Shown: positions 1 to 7,466, counted from the first letter of the stretch. The stretch: 15,403 bases of DNA from Clostridia bacterium (GCA_017464225.1 JAFUDW010000121.1:1-15403); one strand, 5' to 3'. Program-made: numbers and translations. Notes: generated by a model from the sequence alone, not told the origin.

Positions 1-70
1 GGGGTTTGGGGAGGTACTACCTCCCCAGCAGGGTTTATAAGGGGCAGCGCCCCTTATCGTCCTCCCCTCG
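1..70 (-). repeat. Dispersed two-hairpin repeat, copy 1 (cut by window edge)
   Basis: Two perfect hairpins lie side by side. The first is TGGGGAGGT / ACCTCCCCA (7-15 with 19-27, 3-nt loop). The second is ATAAGGGGC / GCCCCTTAT (37-45 with 49-57, 3-nt loop). Read on the minus strand the element begins just after the phosphodiesterase stop codon. It matches the element at 15129-15181 (there on the plus strand) across the ATAAGGGGC hairpin and its flanks, and resembles partial copies at 7467-7495 and 11955-11985. There is no T-run, so it is not a classic intrinsic terminator. It may be a REP-like element, a transcript-end stabiliser or a small non-autonomous mobile element. Confidence 0.7.
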
Positions 71-72
71 CA

Positions 73-1368
73 TTACAGCAGGATTTCCTCAATGGCCTTT
101 CCCTCGGCATCCGGCAGCGAAACGCCCAGGATCCGCGCGTAGGTGGGGGCTTCATCGATCATGGGCCTGCGCTCCAGCACCACGCCGGGACGGATGTGCG
201 GGCCGCAGGCGATCAGCGTGGGCTGAGGTCCTTTGTCGGGATGATGGCCGTGGGTGGCGCGGCCAAACTTATAATCGCTGTTATCGGCGGGGCGCACCAG
301 CGGGCGCTTCCATGCGTTGGAGAAGGAGGTGTAACCGTCGGTTTCCAGCACAAAGCTGAAATCACCGTATAAGCCCTCCTCTTCCCGGGCTTCCAGGGCG
401 GTGTACACGCGCTCAAAGCCGTAAAGCCCATCTTCGGCCATTTGCCGCAGAATGCCGTATACGCGGTCATGATCGGCCGGGTCTTTCAGATAAACCTGGG
501 CGGAAAGCGCGGAGGACTTGGCGATGGCCGTGTAATCAGCCACCTCCCCGTCGGCGCCCACCGTCAGCAGCCCCTTTTCGGCAAAGAGAGCGTTCAGCGC
601 CACCGTGCGGCGGATGTTCAGCTGCCCGTGATCGCTGACGATGAAAATATCGGTCTTCTCCCGAATGCCCGCGTCGTCCAGCGCCTTGAGGATCTGCCCC
701 AGCCAATCGTCGATCTCATGCAGGCCGTGGGTGACCAGCGGGCTGAACACGCCGGTTCTGTGGCGATACTCGTCCACGTTGGCCGGGTGGATCATCAGCA
801 GGTTAGGTTTGAATTCCCGGATCATGCTGCATGCGCAGGCGTGCACAAAGGCGTCGCAGTGCGGGTGCACCCGGTGTTTCCAGTCCACCAGGCTGCGGTT
901 GGGGCGCACGATTTTTTCGATGACCTCGGGGCTTGAGCCCGAATGAGCGAAGCATTCCTCGGTGGTCTCCCCGGGGGACTGGGGCCAGTACTCGTCGATC
1001 AGATAATCGATATGCGGATGCCTGCCGGTCACCGGCCAGAAAACGGCGGCTGTGGTGAGCCCGGCCGCTTTGGCGGCGTCAAAGATATCGCCCACGCGCA
1101 GGGCGTCGTTGAACCATTCCCAGGGGCTCTTTTCCTGGGTAAGGCAGGCCTTTTCATTGTTGACCACACCGTGCCTGCCCACCCGCACGCCGGTGCACAT
1201 GCTGGTGTGGCAGGGATAGGTCAGCGTGGGATAGACCGCCCGGATGGTCTTGACCAGCGCGCCCTTTTGCAGCATTTCGCCAAAGGACGGAAGCTGCCGC
1301 AGCGTTTCCAGATCGTCGTATACCATGGCGTCCTCAGAGATCACGATCACATGCCTGTCTTTATCCAT
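73..1368 (-). CDS. Type I phosphodiesterase / nucleotide pyrophosphatase family protein (alkaline phosphatase superfamily)
   Basis: A 431-residue metal-dependent hydrolase of the PF01663 type. Visible motifs: an N-terminal metal-site Asp in VIVISEDA (D13); the nucleophile region PTLTYPCHTSMCTG (Thr50 by alignment to the family pattern PTxTxPN); HPANVDEYRH (D199, H203); IVSDHGQ (D246, H247); and ATHGHHP (H373). Together these give the usual two-metal ligand set. The Asn that normally follows the nucleophile motif Pro is Cys53 here. There is no signal peptide or membrane segment, so it is probably cytoplasmic. The frame is open upstream to 1548, but the start at 1368 is chosen because AAAGGAAAG lies just before it and because the ATG overlaps the kinase stop (ATGGATAA), which suggests translational coupling. 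The substrate is unknown; candidates are a nucleotide, a glycerophosphodiester or a sugar phosphodiester. The family call is firm and the reaction is not. Confidence 0.88.
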   Translation of the reverse strand: MDKDRHVIVISEDAMVYDDLETLRQLPSFGEMLQKGALVKTIRAVYPTLTYPCHTSMCTGVRVGRHGVVNNEKACLTQEKSPWEWFNDALRVGDIFDAAKAAGLTTAAVFWPVTGRHPHIDYLIDEYWPQSPGETTEECFAHSGSSPEVIEKIVRPNRSLVDWKHRVHPHCDAFVHACACSMIREFKPNLLMIHPANVDEYRHRTGVFSPLVTHGLHEIDDWLGQILKALDDAGIREKTDIFIVSDHGQLNIRRTVALNALFAEKGLLTVGADGEVADYTAIAKSSALSAQVYLKDPADHDRVYGILRQMAEDGLYGFERVYTALEAREEEGLYGDFSFVLETDGYTSFSNAWKRPLVRPADNSDYKFGRATHGHHPDKGPQPTLIACGPHIRPGVVLERRPMIDEAPTYARILGVSLPDAEGKAIEEILL

Positions 1369-2887
1369 TCTGCTTTCCTTTCTGCTGATAGCTGTAAACG
1401 GCCTCGTACGCGCCGCGCATCTGCGGATACAAGCTGCGGTAGACGGCCAGGTGCTCCCGATAGGCGGCGTGGGCCTGCGGATCCGGGGTATAGGTCCGGG
1501 CGACGCTGATCCGCTGAGCGGCCTCGGAAAAATCGGCGTACCAGCCAATGCCCACGCCCGCCGTCAGCGCCGCGCCAAGCGACGTGGCCTCCCGGGGCGA
1601 CGCGTGCACGCGCACCGGCACGCCGAACATATCGGACGCCATTTGCGCCCAGAGAGCGCTTGCGGCCCCGCCGCCGATCAGCGTGAGACGGTTGGCGGGC
1701 AGGCCGTTTTCCGCCAAAATATCGCCGCACAGGTGCAGCGCTTCCATAACGCCCTCGTAAACCGCCCGGGCCAGATGCCGCCGCTCATGGTACAGCGTAA
1801 AGCCCATCAGCGTGCCGCTGGCCTTGGCCGTCCACCAGGGCGTGCGCTCGCCCATCAGCGTGGGCAGGTAAAAGAGCCCCTCAGCGCCCGGCGGAGCGGT
1901 GCGGGCCAGCGCTTCCAGGCCGTCGTAATCGGGCCGCTCCTCCCCGGGGCACAGCAGATTGCGGACGGCCCAGTCAAAGGCCGCCGCGCCGCTCTGCACC
2001 GTGCCGCAGATATTGTAGCCCACGCCGTCGCAGTCGTAATAGCTGAAAAGGCGCATCTGCGCGTCCCGGGCGGGCGCGGGCGCCAGCGTGCTCACCCAGG
2101 CCGAGGAGCCGATGTTCATATAGGTGTCGCCCACCGTCTGGCTCCGGGCCCCGTGGGCGGCACAGGCGCCGTCGCCCGCGCCCATGGCCACCGGCAGCCC
2201 CTGGGGCAGCCCGGTCAGGGCGGCAAAATCCGCGTTCAGACGGGCCGATATGTCGCAGGAGGGCAGCAGCTCCGGCATTTTGGCGGCATCCACGCCGCAG
2301 GCTCTCAGGATATCCCAGGCCCAGTCGCCGCAGTTTAGGTCAAGACAGCTGCACAGCGAGGCGTCGGTCGGATCGGTGCAGCCGCAGCGGCCGGTAAAGC
2401 GGCCGTACAAATAATCCTTGATATTGACAAATTTCCAGGTTTTTTTGTACAGGTCGGGCAGGTATTCCCGCAGCCACATATATTTGGGCAGGCCGCTGTG
2501 TACATCAATGCGGTTGCCGGTCACGCGGTAATAATCGGGAAGGGGGATTGCGTCGCTGATGCGCCGTGTCTGATCCGCCGCCCGCAGATCGCTGTGGATG
2601 ATGTTGTCATGCAGCGCCAACCCGTCAGGGCCGATGGGGATGCAGCCGTTCATGGTGCCCGAAAACACCAGCGCGGCGCAGTCCGCCGCGGCAAGGCGCG
2701 CAAGCGCGGCGCGGATGGCCGCCACCGCCGCGATTACCTGCTCTTCGGGCCGCTGCTGCGCCCAGCCCGGGCCGGGATAGCGGGTAGGATATTCCACTGT
2801 GCGCGCGAACAGCGCCTGCCCGTCCCGGGAAAAGGCGGCGCACTTTACACCGGTGGTTCCTGCGTCCAGCGTCAGGATATACTCCAT
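1361..2887 (-). CDS. FGGY-family carbohydrate kinase, xylulokinase-like
   Basis: A 508-residue kinase that would phosphorylate a sugar or polyol with ATP in the cytoplasm. The N-terminal domain opens with LTLDAGTTGVK (residues 6-16), the FGGY nucleotide-binding signature, followed by YPGPGWAQQRPE. The likely catalytic base is Asp240 in VAMGAGDGACAAHGA, and NIGSSAWV (259-266) follows. The C-terminal ATP-binding domain shows LIGGGAASALWAQMASDMFGVPV (404-426) and then REATSLGAA. The motif pattern is closer to xylulokinase/gluconokinase than to glycerol kinase. The substrate-site MHG of xylulokinases reads MNG here (80-82), so D-xylulose should not be assumed. The start at 2887 has GAGGTGA upstream. 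The gene is first in a two-gene operon, overlaps the phosphodiesterase by 8 nt, and is divergent from the importer at 3227. Confidence 0.9.
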   Translation of the reverse strand: MEYILTLDAGTTGVKCAAFSRDGQALFARTVEYPTRYPGPGWAQQRPEEQVIAAVAAIRAALARLAAADCAALVFSGTMNGCIPIGPDGLALHDNIIHSDLRAADQTRRISDAIPLPDYYRVTGNRIDVHSGLPKYMWLREYLPDLYKKTWKFVNIKDYLYGRFTGRCGCTDPTDASLCSCLDLNCGDWAWDILRACGVDAAKMPELLPSCDISARLNADFAALTGLPQGLPVAMGAGDGACAAHGARSQTVGDTYMNIGSSAWVSTLAPAPARDAQMRLFSYYDCDGVGYNICGTVQSGAAAFDWAVRNLLCPGEERPDYDGLEALARTAPPGAEGLFYLPTLMGERTPWWTAKASGTLMGFTLYHERRHLARAVYEGVMEALHLCGDILAENGLPANRLTLIGGGAASALWAQMASDMFGVPVRVHASPREATSLGAALTAGVGIGWYADFSEAAQRISVARTYTPDPQAHAAYREHLAVYRSLYPQMRGAYEAVYSYQQKGKQNG

Positions 2888-2900
2888 GGCGGTTCACCTC

Positions 2901-2916
2901 TTTTGTTCAAACAAAA
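2901..2916. promoter_or_regulatory. Candidate operator palindrome upstream of the kinase
   Basis: TTTTGTT-CA-AACAAAA has perfect 7-bp arms and a 2-nt centre. It lies directly upstream of the kinase GAGGTGA site and about 12-27 nt downstream of the inferred kinase transcription start, where bound repressor would block elongation. The ten-base half TTTTGTTCAA recurs at 2985-2994. The binding protein is not encoded next to it, so this is inference from symmetry and position. Confidence 0.45.
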
Positions 2917-2934
2917 CTGCGGGCTTCTGCCTTC

Positions 2935-2943
2935 ATTGTATCA
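2935..2943 (-). promoter_or_regulatory. Candidate extended -10 promoter for the kinase/phosphodiesterase operon
   Basis: On the minus strand this reads TGATACAAT, a TGn-extended -10 with five of six matches to TATAAT. The -35 region is poor (no TTGACA-like hexamer at 16-18 nt), as is common for extended -10 promoters or activated ones. It sits about 48 nt before the kinase start. Confidence 0.45.
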
Positions 2944-3064
2944 CTTTTCAGCGGAAAAGGCCACGGCGGGCGAAAAAATATACATTTTGTTCAACATGAT
3001 CGTTTTTATTCGCCTCCGCGAGAATATATAGAATAATTTTCATGGATAAGATCGGCTGTGAAGG

Positions 3065-3093
3065 TTGACAACATGCAGAAAAGATGATATTAT
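3065..3093 (+). promoter_or_regulatory. Sigma-A-type promoter for the importer operon
   Basis: A perfect TTGACA (3065-3070), a 17-nt spacer and TATTAT (3088-3093). The transcription start would be near 3100, leaving a leader of about 127 nt before the binding-protein ATG. The -35 overlaps a short GTTG-A-CAAC symmetry (3063-3071) that could host a regulator. Confidence 0.75.
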
Positions 3094-3147
3094 TATACCA
3101 TAATCAACACAAGCCGCTGGATAAAAGAAGAGGAGAGGCATTTTGCG

Positions 3148-3213
3148 GTGCGCTCAATTTTTGCTTTTATTCATTTGCGCATTACAGGGTTCCAAAACCC
3201 TGATGTAAATTAA
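3148..3213 (+). CDS. Candidate 21-residue leader ORF (low confidence)
   Basis: A GTG start at 3148 follows GGAGAGG (3132-3138) by 9 nt. The frame runs 21 codons and its TAA abuts the AGGAGG of the binding-protein gene, an arrangement that would allow translational coupling. A second frame starting with TTG at 3143 is also open for 21 codons, so an open frame of this length is not remarkable. The peptide has no run of a regulatory amino acid. It may be chance. Confidence 0.2.
   Translation: MRSIFAFIHLRITGFQNPDVN
3185..3202 (+). promoter_or_regulatory. Leader hairpin immediately upstream of the binding-protein ribosome binding site
   Basis: CAGGGTT-CCAA-AACCCTG is a perfect 7-bp stem with a 4-nt loop. 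It ends 10 nt before AAAGGAGGT (3212-3220). Flanking TTACA/TGTAA can extend it around a 3-nt bulge. It lacks a T-run, so mRNA protection or control of translation is likelier than termination. Confidence 0.5.
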
Positions 3214-3226
3214 AGGAGGTCATATC

Positions 3227-4519
3227 ATGAAAAAGTTCCTCAGTATCCTGCTTGTTGCCATGCTGACGCTGTCTTTGTTTGGCGTCGCCCTGGCTGATAA
3301 CGAGCCTGTCGAGATCCTGTTCTGGACCACCCGCGGATCGGGCGCTCAGGCCACCGTGGTAAACCATGAGGTGGAAACCTTTAACGAGACCATCGGCAAG
3401 GAAAAGGGCATCGTGGTTCGCCATGAAGCGCAGACCGGCTATCCCGAGATCTGGGCCGCCTTCTCCACCGCCGCCGGCAGCGTGGCTCCCGACGTGGTTG
3501 CCCTGGGCAACACCTATATCCCCTACGCGCTGGATGAAGACGCGCTGGTGGACGTGTCCAAGATGGACGGCGCTGAAGAGCTGCGCGCCAATCTGATGAG
3601 CTGGGTGCTGGATATCGCCGGCAACCAGGATGGCGAACTGCACTCCTTCCCCTACATCCGCTCCACCCCGGTGCTGTACTACAACAAGGACATCGCCGAT
3701 GAACTGGGCATCGAGATCCCCGAGCAGATCACCATCGAGCAGCTGGAAGCCTTCGGCGCTGCCGCCGCTCAGTATGACGCCAACGGCGTCGCTACCCGCT
3801 ATGGCTTTGAGCTGCTGCAAGACTTCGGTTATTACAATGCTGCCTGGATCTATCAGCTGGGCTCCCAGTATCTGGCTGACGAAGGCGGCTCTCCCGCTCT
3901 GGAGGACGGCACCATGCTGAAGGTGCTGACCGACTGGCGCAAGTGGGTTGACGAGGGCTGGTGCCGTCCCTTCGACGGTCAGAAGGCTGCCGGCGCCCTG
4001 AGCGAGTTCACCGCGGGCCGTCTGGCTTCCTACATCAACAGCTGCTCCGCCATGGCCGGTATCGTTTCCGCCGCCAAGGAAGTGGGCATCAACCTGGGCG
4101 TGGCCATGTTCCCCACCTATGATGTTGAAAACCATGTGGCCGAGATCGGCGGCGCCAACGTCGCCATCGTGAAGAAGGACGACGCCACCGTGGCCGCTGC
4201 TTGGGAGTTCGTTAAGTATCTGATGAGCGACGAGGCCCAGTACTTCAACGCCATCAATACCGGTTACTGCCCCTGCACGCTGTCCGTGGCCGACAACGCC
4301 GATATGAAGGCGTTCTGGGCTGAGAACCCCACCTTCGAGGTGCCCTTCAAGCAGCTGATGGCGGCTGGCCGCGGCCAGGAGATCCCCGCCCTCGCCAACG
4401 CGCAGGACTTCACCAAGGCCTGCGAAGTGGTGGCTGGCAAGCTGATCCAGTCCAAGGAGATCACCCCTGAGGAAGGCGTTCAGGAGCTGATCCAGGAAGC
4501 CTCCTACATCGAGTGGTAA
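3227..4519 (+). CDS. Carbohydrate ABC transporter substrate-binding protein (SBP family 1, MalE/UgpB-like)
   Basis: A 430-residue extracytoplasmic solute-binding protein, first gene of a complete importer operon. Residues 1-23 form a typical Sec signal peptide (KK, hydrophobic core, then GVALA|DN), which suggests signal peptidase I cleavage after Ala23. There is no lipobox Cys, although binding proteins of Gram-positive bacteria are usually lipoproteins. The mature part has the family-1 pattern: EILFWTTRGSG at the N-terminus, then a segment like PDVVALGNTYIPYAL, YYNKDIADELGIEIPEQIT and AWEFVKYLMSDEAQ. AAAGGAGGT stands 6 nt before the ATG and is one of the strongest sites in the window. A promoter and structured leader lie upstream, and a 26-bp palindrome separates it from the ATPase gene. 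The ligand is unknown; a sugar, oligosaccharide or polyol derivative is expected. Confidence 0.92.
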   Translation: MKKFLSILLVAMLTLSLFGVALADNEPVEILFWTTRGSGAQATVVNHEVETFNETIGKEKGIVVRHEAQTGYPEIWAAFSTAAGSVAPDVVALGNTYIPYALDEDALVDVSKMDGAEELRANLMSWVLDIAGNQDGELHSFPYIRSTPVLYYNKDIADELGIEIPEQITIEQLEAFGAAAAQYDANGVATRYGFELLQDFGYYNAAWIYQLGSQYLADEGGSPALEDGTMLKVLTDWRKWVDEGWCRPFDGQKAAGALSEFTAGRLASYINSCSAMAGIVSAAKEVGINLGVAMFPTYDVENHVAEIGGANVAIVKKDDATVAAAWEFVKYLMSDEAQYFNAINTGYCPCTLSVADNADMKAFWAENPTFEVPFKQLMAAGRGQEIPALANAQDFTKACEVVAGKLIQSKEITPEEGVQELIQEASYIEW

Positions 4520-4558
4520 TCCGCGCGAATTATCTTTCCTGATACTCAACAGGAATAT

Positions 4559-4584
4559 GTCTCACCGGCAGCTGCCGGTGAGAC
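4559..4584 (+). promoter_or_regulatory. Intercistronic stem-loop between binding protein and ATPase
   Basis: A perfect 26-bp palindrome with arms GTCTCACCGGCAG / CTGCCGGTGAGAC and a centre that would open as a small loop. The downstream sequence is ACTATTTAAATC, with no real U-tract, so read-through is expected. A stem at this place usually protects the 3' end of the upstream message or partly attenuates, giving more binding protein than membrane components. Confidence 0.65.
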
Positions 4585-4615
4585 TATTTAAATCATTCAT
4601 AAGGGGATATGCAGC

Positions 4616-5668
4616 ATGGCTGAGATCGTATTTGAAAAAGTAGGAAAATCCTTTGGCAGCACCAAGGTGATCGAAAACCTGGATCTGACCATCGAGGACG
4701 GCAAATTCACCGTGCTGGTGGGCTCCTCCGGCTGCGGCAAAACCACGCTGCTGCGCATGATAGCCGGTATCGGCCCGGCCACATCGGGCCGCATCCTGAT
4801 GGACGGCAAGGATATTACCCACCAGCCGCCCGAAAAGCGCGATATCGCCATGGTGTTCCAGAATTATGCCATTTATCCCACCATGAGCGTGCGCGAGAAC
4901 ATTGAGTTTGGCCTGAAAAACAAAAAAGTGCCCAAGGACGAGCGCGACCGCCGCATTGCCGAGTATGCCGAGATCGTGGGCATGACGCCCTATCTGGACA
5001 GAAAGCCCAGCGATCTGTCCGGCGGCCAGCGCCAGCGCATTGCCCTGGCCCGCGCCATGGTGAAAAAGCCCAGCGTGTTCCTGATGGACGAGCCGCTGTC
5101 CAACCTGGATGCCAAACTGCGCGCCGCCATGCGCGTGGAGCTGATCGAATTGCAGCGCAGGCTGGGCACCACCTTTGTATACGTGACCCATGACCAGATC
5201 GAGGCCATGTCCATGGCCGATACCATTGTGCTGATGGAAAAGGGGCAGATCCAGCAGATCGGCTCCCCCGAGGAAATCTATCATGAGCCGGCCAATATTT
5301 TCAGCGCGCAGTTCATCGGCACGCCGCCCATGAACGTGCTGGAGCTGGGCGGCGGCATCCGCTACGGCGTGCGCCCCGAATCCATCCGCATGGGCCATGA
5401 GCGGCTGGAGGGTATGCTGATATACCGCAAGGGACACGTGATCACCCGTGAAATGCTGGGTGCGGAATTGCAGTACAAGGTGCGCCTGTCCGATGGCATC
5501 ACCATCATGGTGCGCAGCGAAAACGAGCGCGACGACGTGCAGGAAGATAGCGACGTTTGGGTGATGGCCAAGGCAAAGCACATCCATTTCTTTGACGCGG
5601 ACGGCAAGCGGCTGGGTCACGGCGGCCCCAAGGAGCTGCTGGATCGCCTGGGAGGGATGAACGAATGA
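4616..5668 (+). CDS. ugpC: Carbohydrate ABC transporter ATP-binding protein (MalK/MsmK/UgpC type)
   Basis: A 350-residue ATPase that energises sugar import at the inner face of the membrane. In order: Walker A GSSGCGKTT (36-44), Q-loop Gln82 in VFQNYA, signature LSGGQ (134-138), Walker B VFLMDE (154-159), D-loop NLD (163-165), switch His192 in VTHDQ. A C-terminal TOBE-like regulatory domain begins near residue 245 with YGVRPESIRMG, as in the CUT1 class. The length is at the short end for this family. The ribosome binding site (AAGGGG) is modest. The 3' end overlaps the next start by 4 nt (ATGA). UgpC/MsmK proteins often serve several importers; no other ATPase is present in the window, so this one may also power the importer at 10099-13318. 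The symbol denotes family resemblance, not proven glycerol-3-phosphate transport. Confidence 0.93.
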   Translation: MAEIVFEKVGKSFGSTKVIENLDLTIEDGKFTVLVGSSGCGKTTLLRMIAGIGPATSGRILMDGKDITHQPPEKRDIAMVFQNYAIYPTMSVRENIEFGLKNKKVPKDERDRRIAEYAEIVGMTPYLDRKPSDLSGGQRQRIALARAMVKKPSVFLMDEPLSNLDAKLRAAMRVELIELQRRLGTTFVYVTHDQIEAMSMADTIVLMEKGQIQQIGSPEEIYHEPANIFSAQFIGTPPMNVLELGGGIRYGVRPESIRMGHERLEGMLIYRKGHVITREMLGAELQYKVRLSDGITIMVRSENERDDVQEDSDVWVMAKAKHIHFFDADGKRLGHGGPKELLDRLGGMNE

Positions 5669-6585
5669 CACAGTTGACCGCGGTTCAGCGCGAGCAGCAA
5701 AAAGAGCTCAGGCGCATCAGGCATCGCAGCTGGCTGATCAGCTATGTGATGATCCTGCCGGCCATCGCCTTTCTGCTGGCCTTCGTGATCTATCCCACCG
5801 TCAGCATGGCGTATATGAGCCTGTACTACGGCAACGCCATGAACCCCTATAAAAAGTTCCAGTGGTTCAAAAACTATAACATGCGTCCTGACTTCTGGGT
5901 GGCGCTGCGCAATACGGCGGCCTACACCGGCATGGCGCTGGTGCTGGTGATGATCCTGTCCATCCTGTTTGCCCAGTGGATGTATAAGAGCCGCAAGCTT
6001 AATAACGTGGCGCAGACTGTGTTTTTTACGCCCCACCTGGTGGCCGGCGTATCGGCGGGCTTCATCTGGAGCTGGCTGATGAGCAGCCAGCCTTACGGCC
6101 TGTTCAATACCGTGTTCAACGCCCTGGGCTTCTCCAGCGTGCGCTGGCTGGATGATTCCAGCACGGCCATGTTCTCCATCGTGCTCATGAATACCTGGAA
6201 AAACGTGGGCTACTACTGCCTGATCATCATGAGCGCCATGAAGAGCATCCCCACGGAGATCTATGAATCGGCCAAGCTGGACGGATCCTCGGCCATCAAG
6301 ACCTTCTTCAAGATCACCATTCCCATGATCAGCCCACAGCTGTTCTTCCTGCTGATCACCATCACCACGGGCAGCTTCAAGGTGTTCGACTCGGTACGCA
6401 TCATGACCAATGGCGGGCCGGGCGACGCCACCCGCGTGCTGAGCATGTACATCTACGATTACGCCTTCGAGCGCAACAACACCCTGGGCTATGCCTGCGC
6501 GGCGGGCATTATCATGATGGCCATCATGGTGCTGGTCACGGTGTTCGATTTTGGTTTCGTAGAGAAAAAAGTGCATTACCAGTAA
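5665..6585 (+). CDS. Carbohydrate ABC transporter permease (MalF/UgpA type)
   Basis: A 306-residue inner-membrane subunit of the importer. A basic, Gln-rich N-terminus (1-22) precedes the first membrane segment (about 24-46), and five more hydrophobic segments follow. The cytoplasmic EAA loop that docks on the ATPase is at about 199-220 (EIYESAKLDGSSAIKTFFK), ending in the usual ITIP. GGPGDATR near residue 250 is also typical of MalF-class permeases. The start overlaps the ATPase stop (ATGA), and GGGAGGG lies within the end of the ATPase gene, consistent with coupled translation. It pairs with the permease at 6598 as a heterodimer. Confidence 0.92.
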   Translation: MTQLTAVQREQQKELRRIRHRSWLISYVMILPAIAFLLAFVIYPTVSMAYMSLYYGNAMNPYKKFQWFKNYNMRPDFWVALRNTAAYTGMALVLVMILSILFAQWMYKSRKLNNVAQTVFFTPHLVAGVSAGFIWSWLMSSQPYGLFNTVFNALGFSSVRWLDDSSTAMFSIVLMNTWKNVGYYCLIIMSAMKSIPTEIYESAKLDGSSAIKTFFKITIPMISPQLFFLLITITTGSFKVFDSVRIMTNGGPGDATRVLSMYIYDYAFERNNTLGYACAAGIIMMAIMVLVTVFDFGFVEKKVHYQ

Positions 6586-6597
6586 GGAGGGAACAAA

Positions 6598-7452
6598 ATG
6601 ATACGAGCGATCAAAAATTATTTTGTTCAGCCCAAATGGGGACTGCAGCTGTTCAGCGATATCATGAAGATCCTGCTGATGCTGGCCTTTGTGTTCCCCT
6701 TCTATTGGATGCTGGTAACGGCCTTTAAAACCTATTCCGAATCCATGGCCGTTCCTCCCACGCTGATTCCCAGCGTGTGGACGCTGGAGGGTTACCGCAG
6801 CACCTTCAATTCCGGACTGGATATCCTGAACTATGCCAAGAATACCGTGGTGATCACGGTATCGGTCATCGTATTGCAGCTGGTCATCATGGTGCCCGCG
6901 GCCTATGCCTTTGCCAAGCGTGAATTTCCGCTCAAGGGCTTCTGGTTCGGCATCGTGCTGGCGGCCTTCATGATCCCCCTGCAGCTCACCTATATCCCGG
7001 TGTACCTGCGCATGCAGGATCTGAACCTGGTCAATACGCTCTGGCCGCAGATTTTGCCCCTGGGCGCCGATGCCTTTGGCATTTTTATGCTGCGCCAGTC
7101 CTTTAAGCAGATTCCCGATGAAATCGTGGAGAGCGCTAAGCTGGACAGCGCCGGCGAGATCCAGATCATGACCCGCATCATGCTGCCCATGTGCAAGAGC
7201 GCCATGGTGACCATCGCCATGTTCTCCTTCATCGGCACCTGGAACGCCTACTTCTGGCCGTTGGTCATGACCCGCAATGAAAGCGTGCGCCCCCTGACGA
7301 TGGCTGTGGAAAAGCTCCGCGACGTGGAAATGGGCATCCGCTGGAATTCACTGATGGCCGCCAATACGCTGCTGGTGGTGCCCATCCTGATCGTATTCAT
7401 CTTCGCCAGCAAAAAGATCATTGAGGGCTTTGCCTATCGCGGCGTCAAATAA
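6598..7452 (+). CDS. Carbohydrate ABC transporter permease (MalG/UgpE type)
   Basis: A 284-residue second permease, last gene of the first importer operon. A first membrane segment at about 22-42 ends in the MalG-like PFYWMLVTAFKT, and P53-T55 leads into a periplasmic loop. PAAYAFAKREFPLKG (100-114) is the usual MalG-class motif. The EAA loop is at about 175-197 (EIVESAKLDSAGEIQIMTR), then IMLP. The protein ends with the customary EGFAYRGVK. AAGGAGGG stands 6 nt before the ATG, and only 12 nt separate it from the upstream permease. A degenerate copy of the dispersed repeat begins 15 nt after its stop. Confidence 0.93.
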   Translation: MIRAIKNYFVQPKWGLQLFSDIMKILLMLAFVFPFYWMLVTAFKTYSESMAVPPTLIPSVWTLEGYRSTFNSGLDILNYAKNTVVITVSVIVLQLVIMVPAAYAFAKREFPLKGFWFGIVLAAFMIPLQLTYIPVYLRMQDLNLVNTLWPQILPLGADAFGIFMLRQSFKQIPDEIVESAKLDSAGEIQIMTRIMLPMCKSAMVTIAMFSFIGTWNAYFWPLVMTRNESVRPLTMAVEKLRDVEMGIRWNSLMAANTLLVVPILIVFIFASKKIIEGFAYRGVK

Positions 7453-7466
7453 GCGTTTGAAGGAGA

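Larger units (their letters stand above)
2888..3226. other. 339-nt divergent control region, no established gene
   Basis: This AT-richer gap separates the kinase operon (minus) from the importer operon (plus). It holds one promoter for each direction, a 16-bp palindrome next to the kinase ribosome binding site with a second partial copy 84 bp away, a roughly 127-nt importer leader with a small candidate leader ORF, and a hairpin just before the importer Shine-Dalgarno sequence. These are listed separately. No riboswitch family was recognised. Confidence 0.7.

Noticed and set aside
1369..1548. N-terminal extension of the phosphodiesterase to 1548
   Set aside because: It would overlap the kinase by 188 nt and adds Arg/Pro-rich sequence unlike the family. 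The ATG at 1368 has a ribosome binding site and the natural start of the fold.
2888..3226. Catabolite-repression (cre) site in the divergent control region
   Set aside because: No stretch matching WTGNAANCGNWNNCW convincingly was found by eye here or at 13319-13501.
3182..4549. A 455-codon open frame on the minus strand opposite the first binding protein
   Set aside because: It is a shadow of a well-supported gene; its composition is repetitive (His, Gly, Val) and no family motif is present.
3227..7452. Assignment of the first importer to sn-glycerol-3-phosphate (UgpBAEC)
   Set aside because: The names reflect broad CUT1 resemblance only. The kinase is not glycerol-kinase-like and nothing in the binding protein fixes the ligand.
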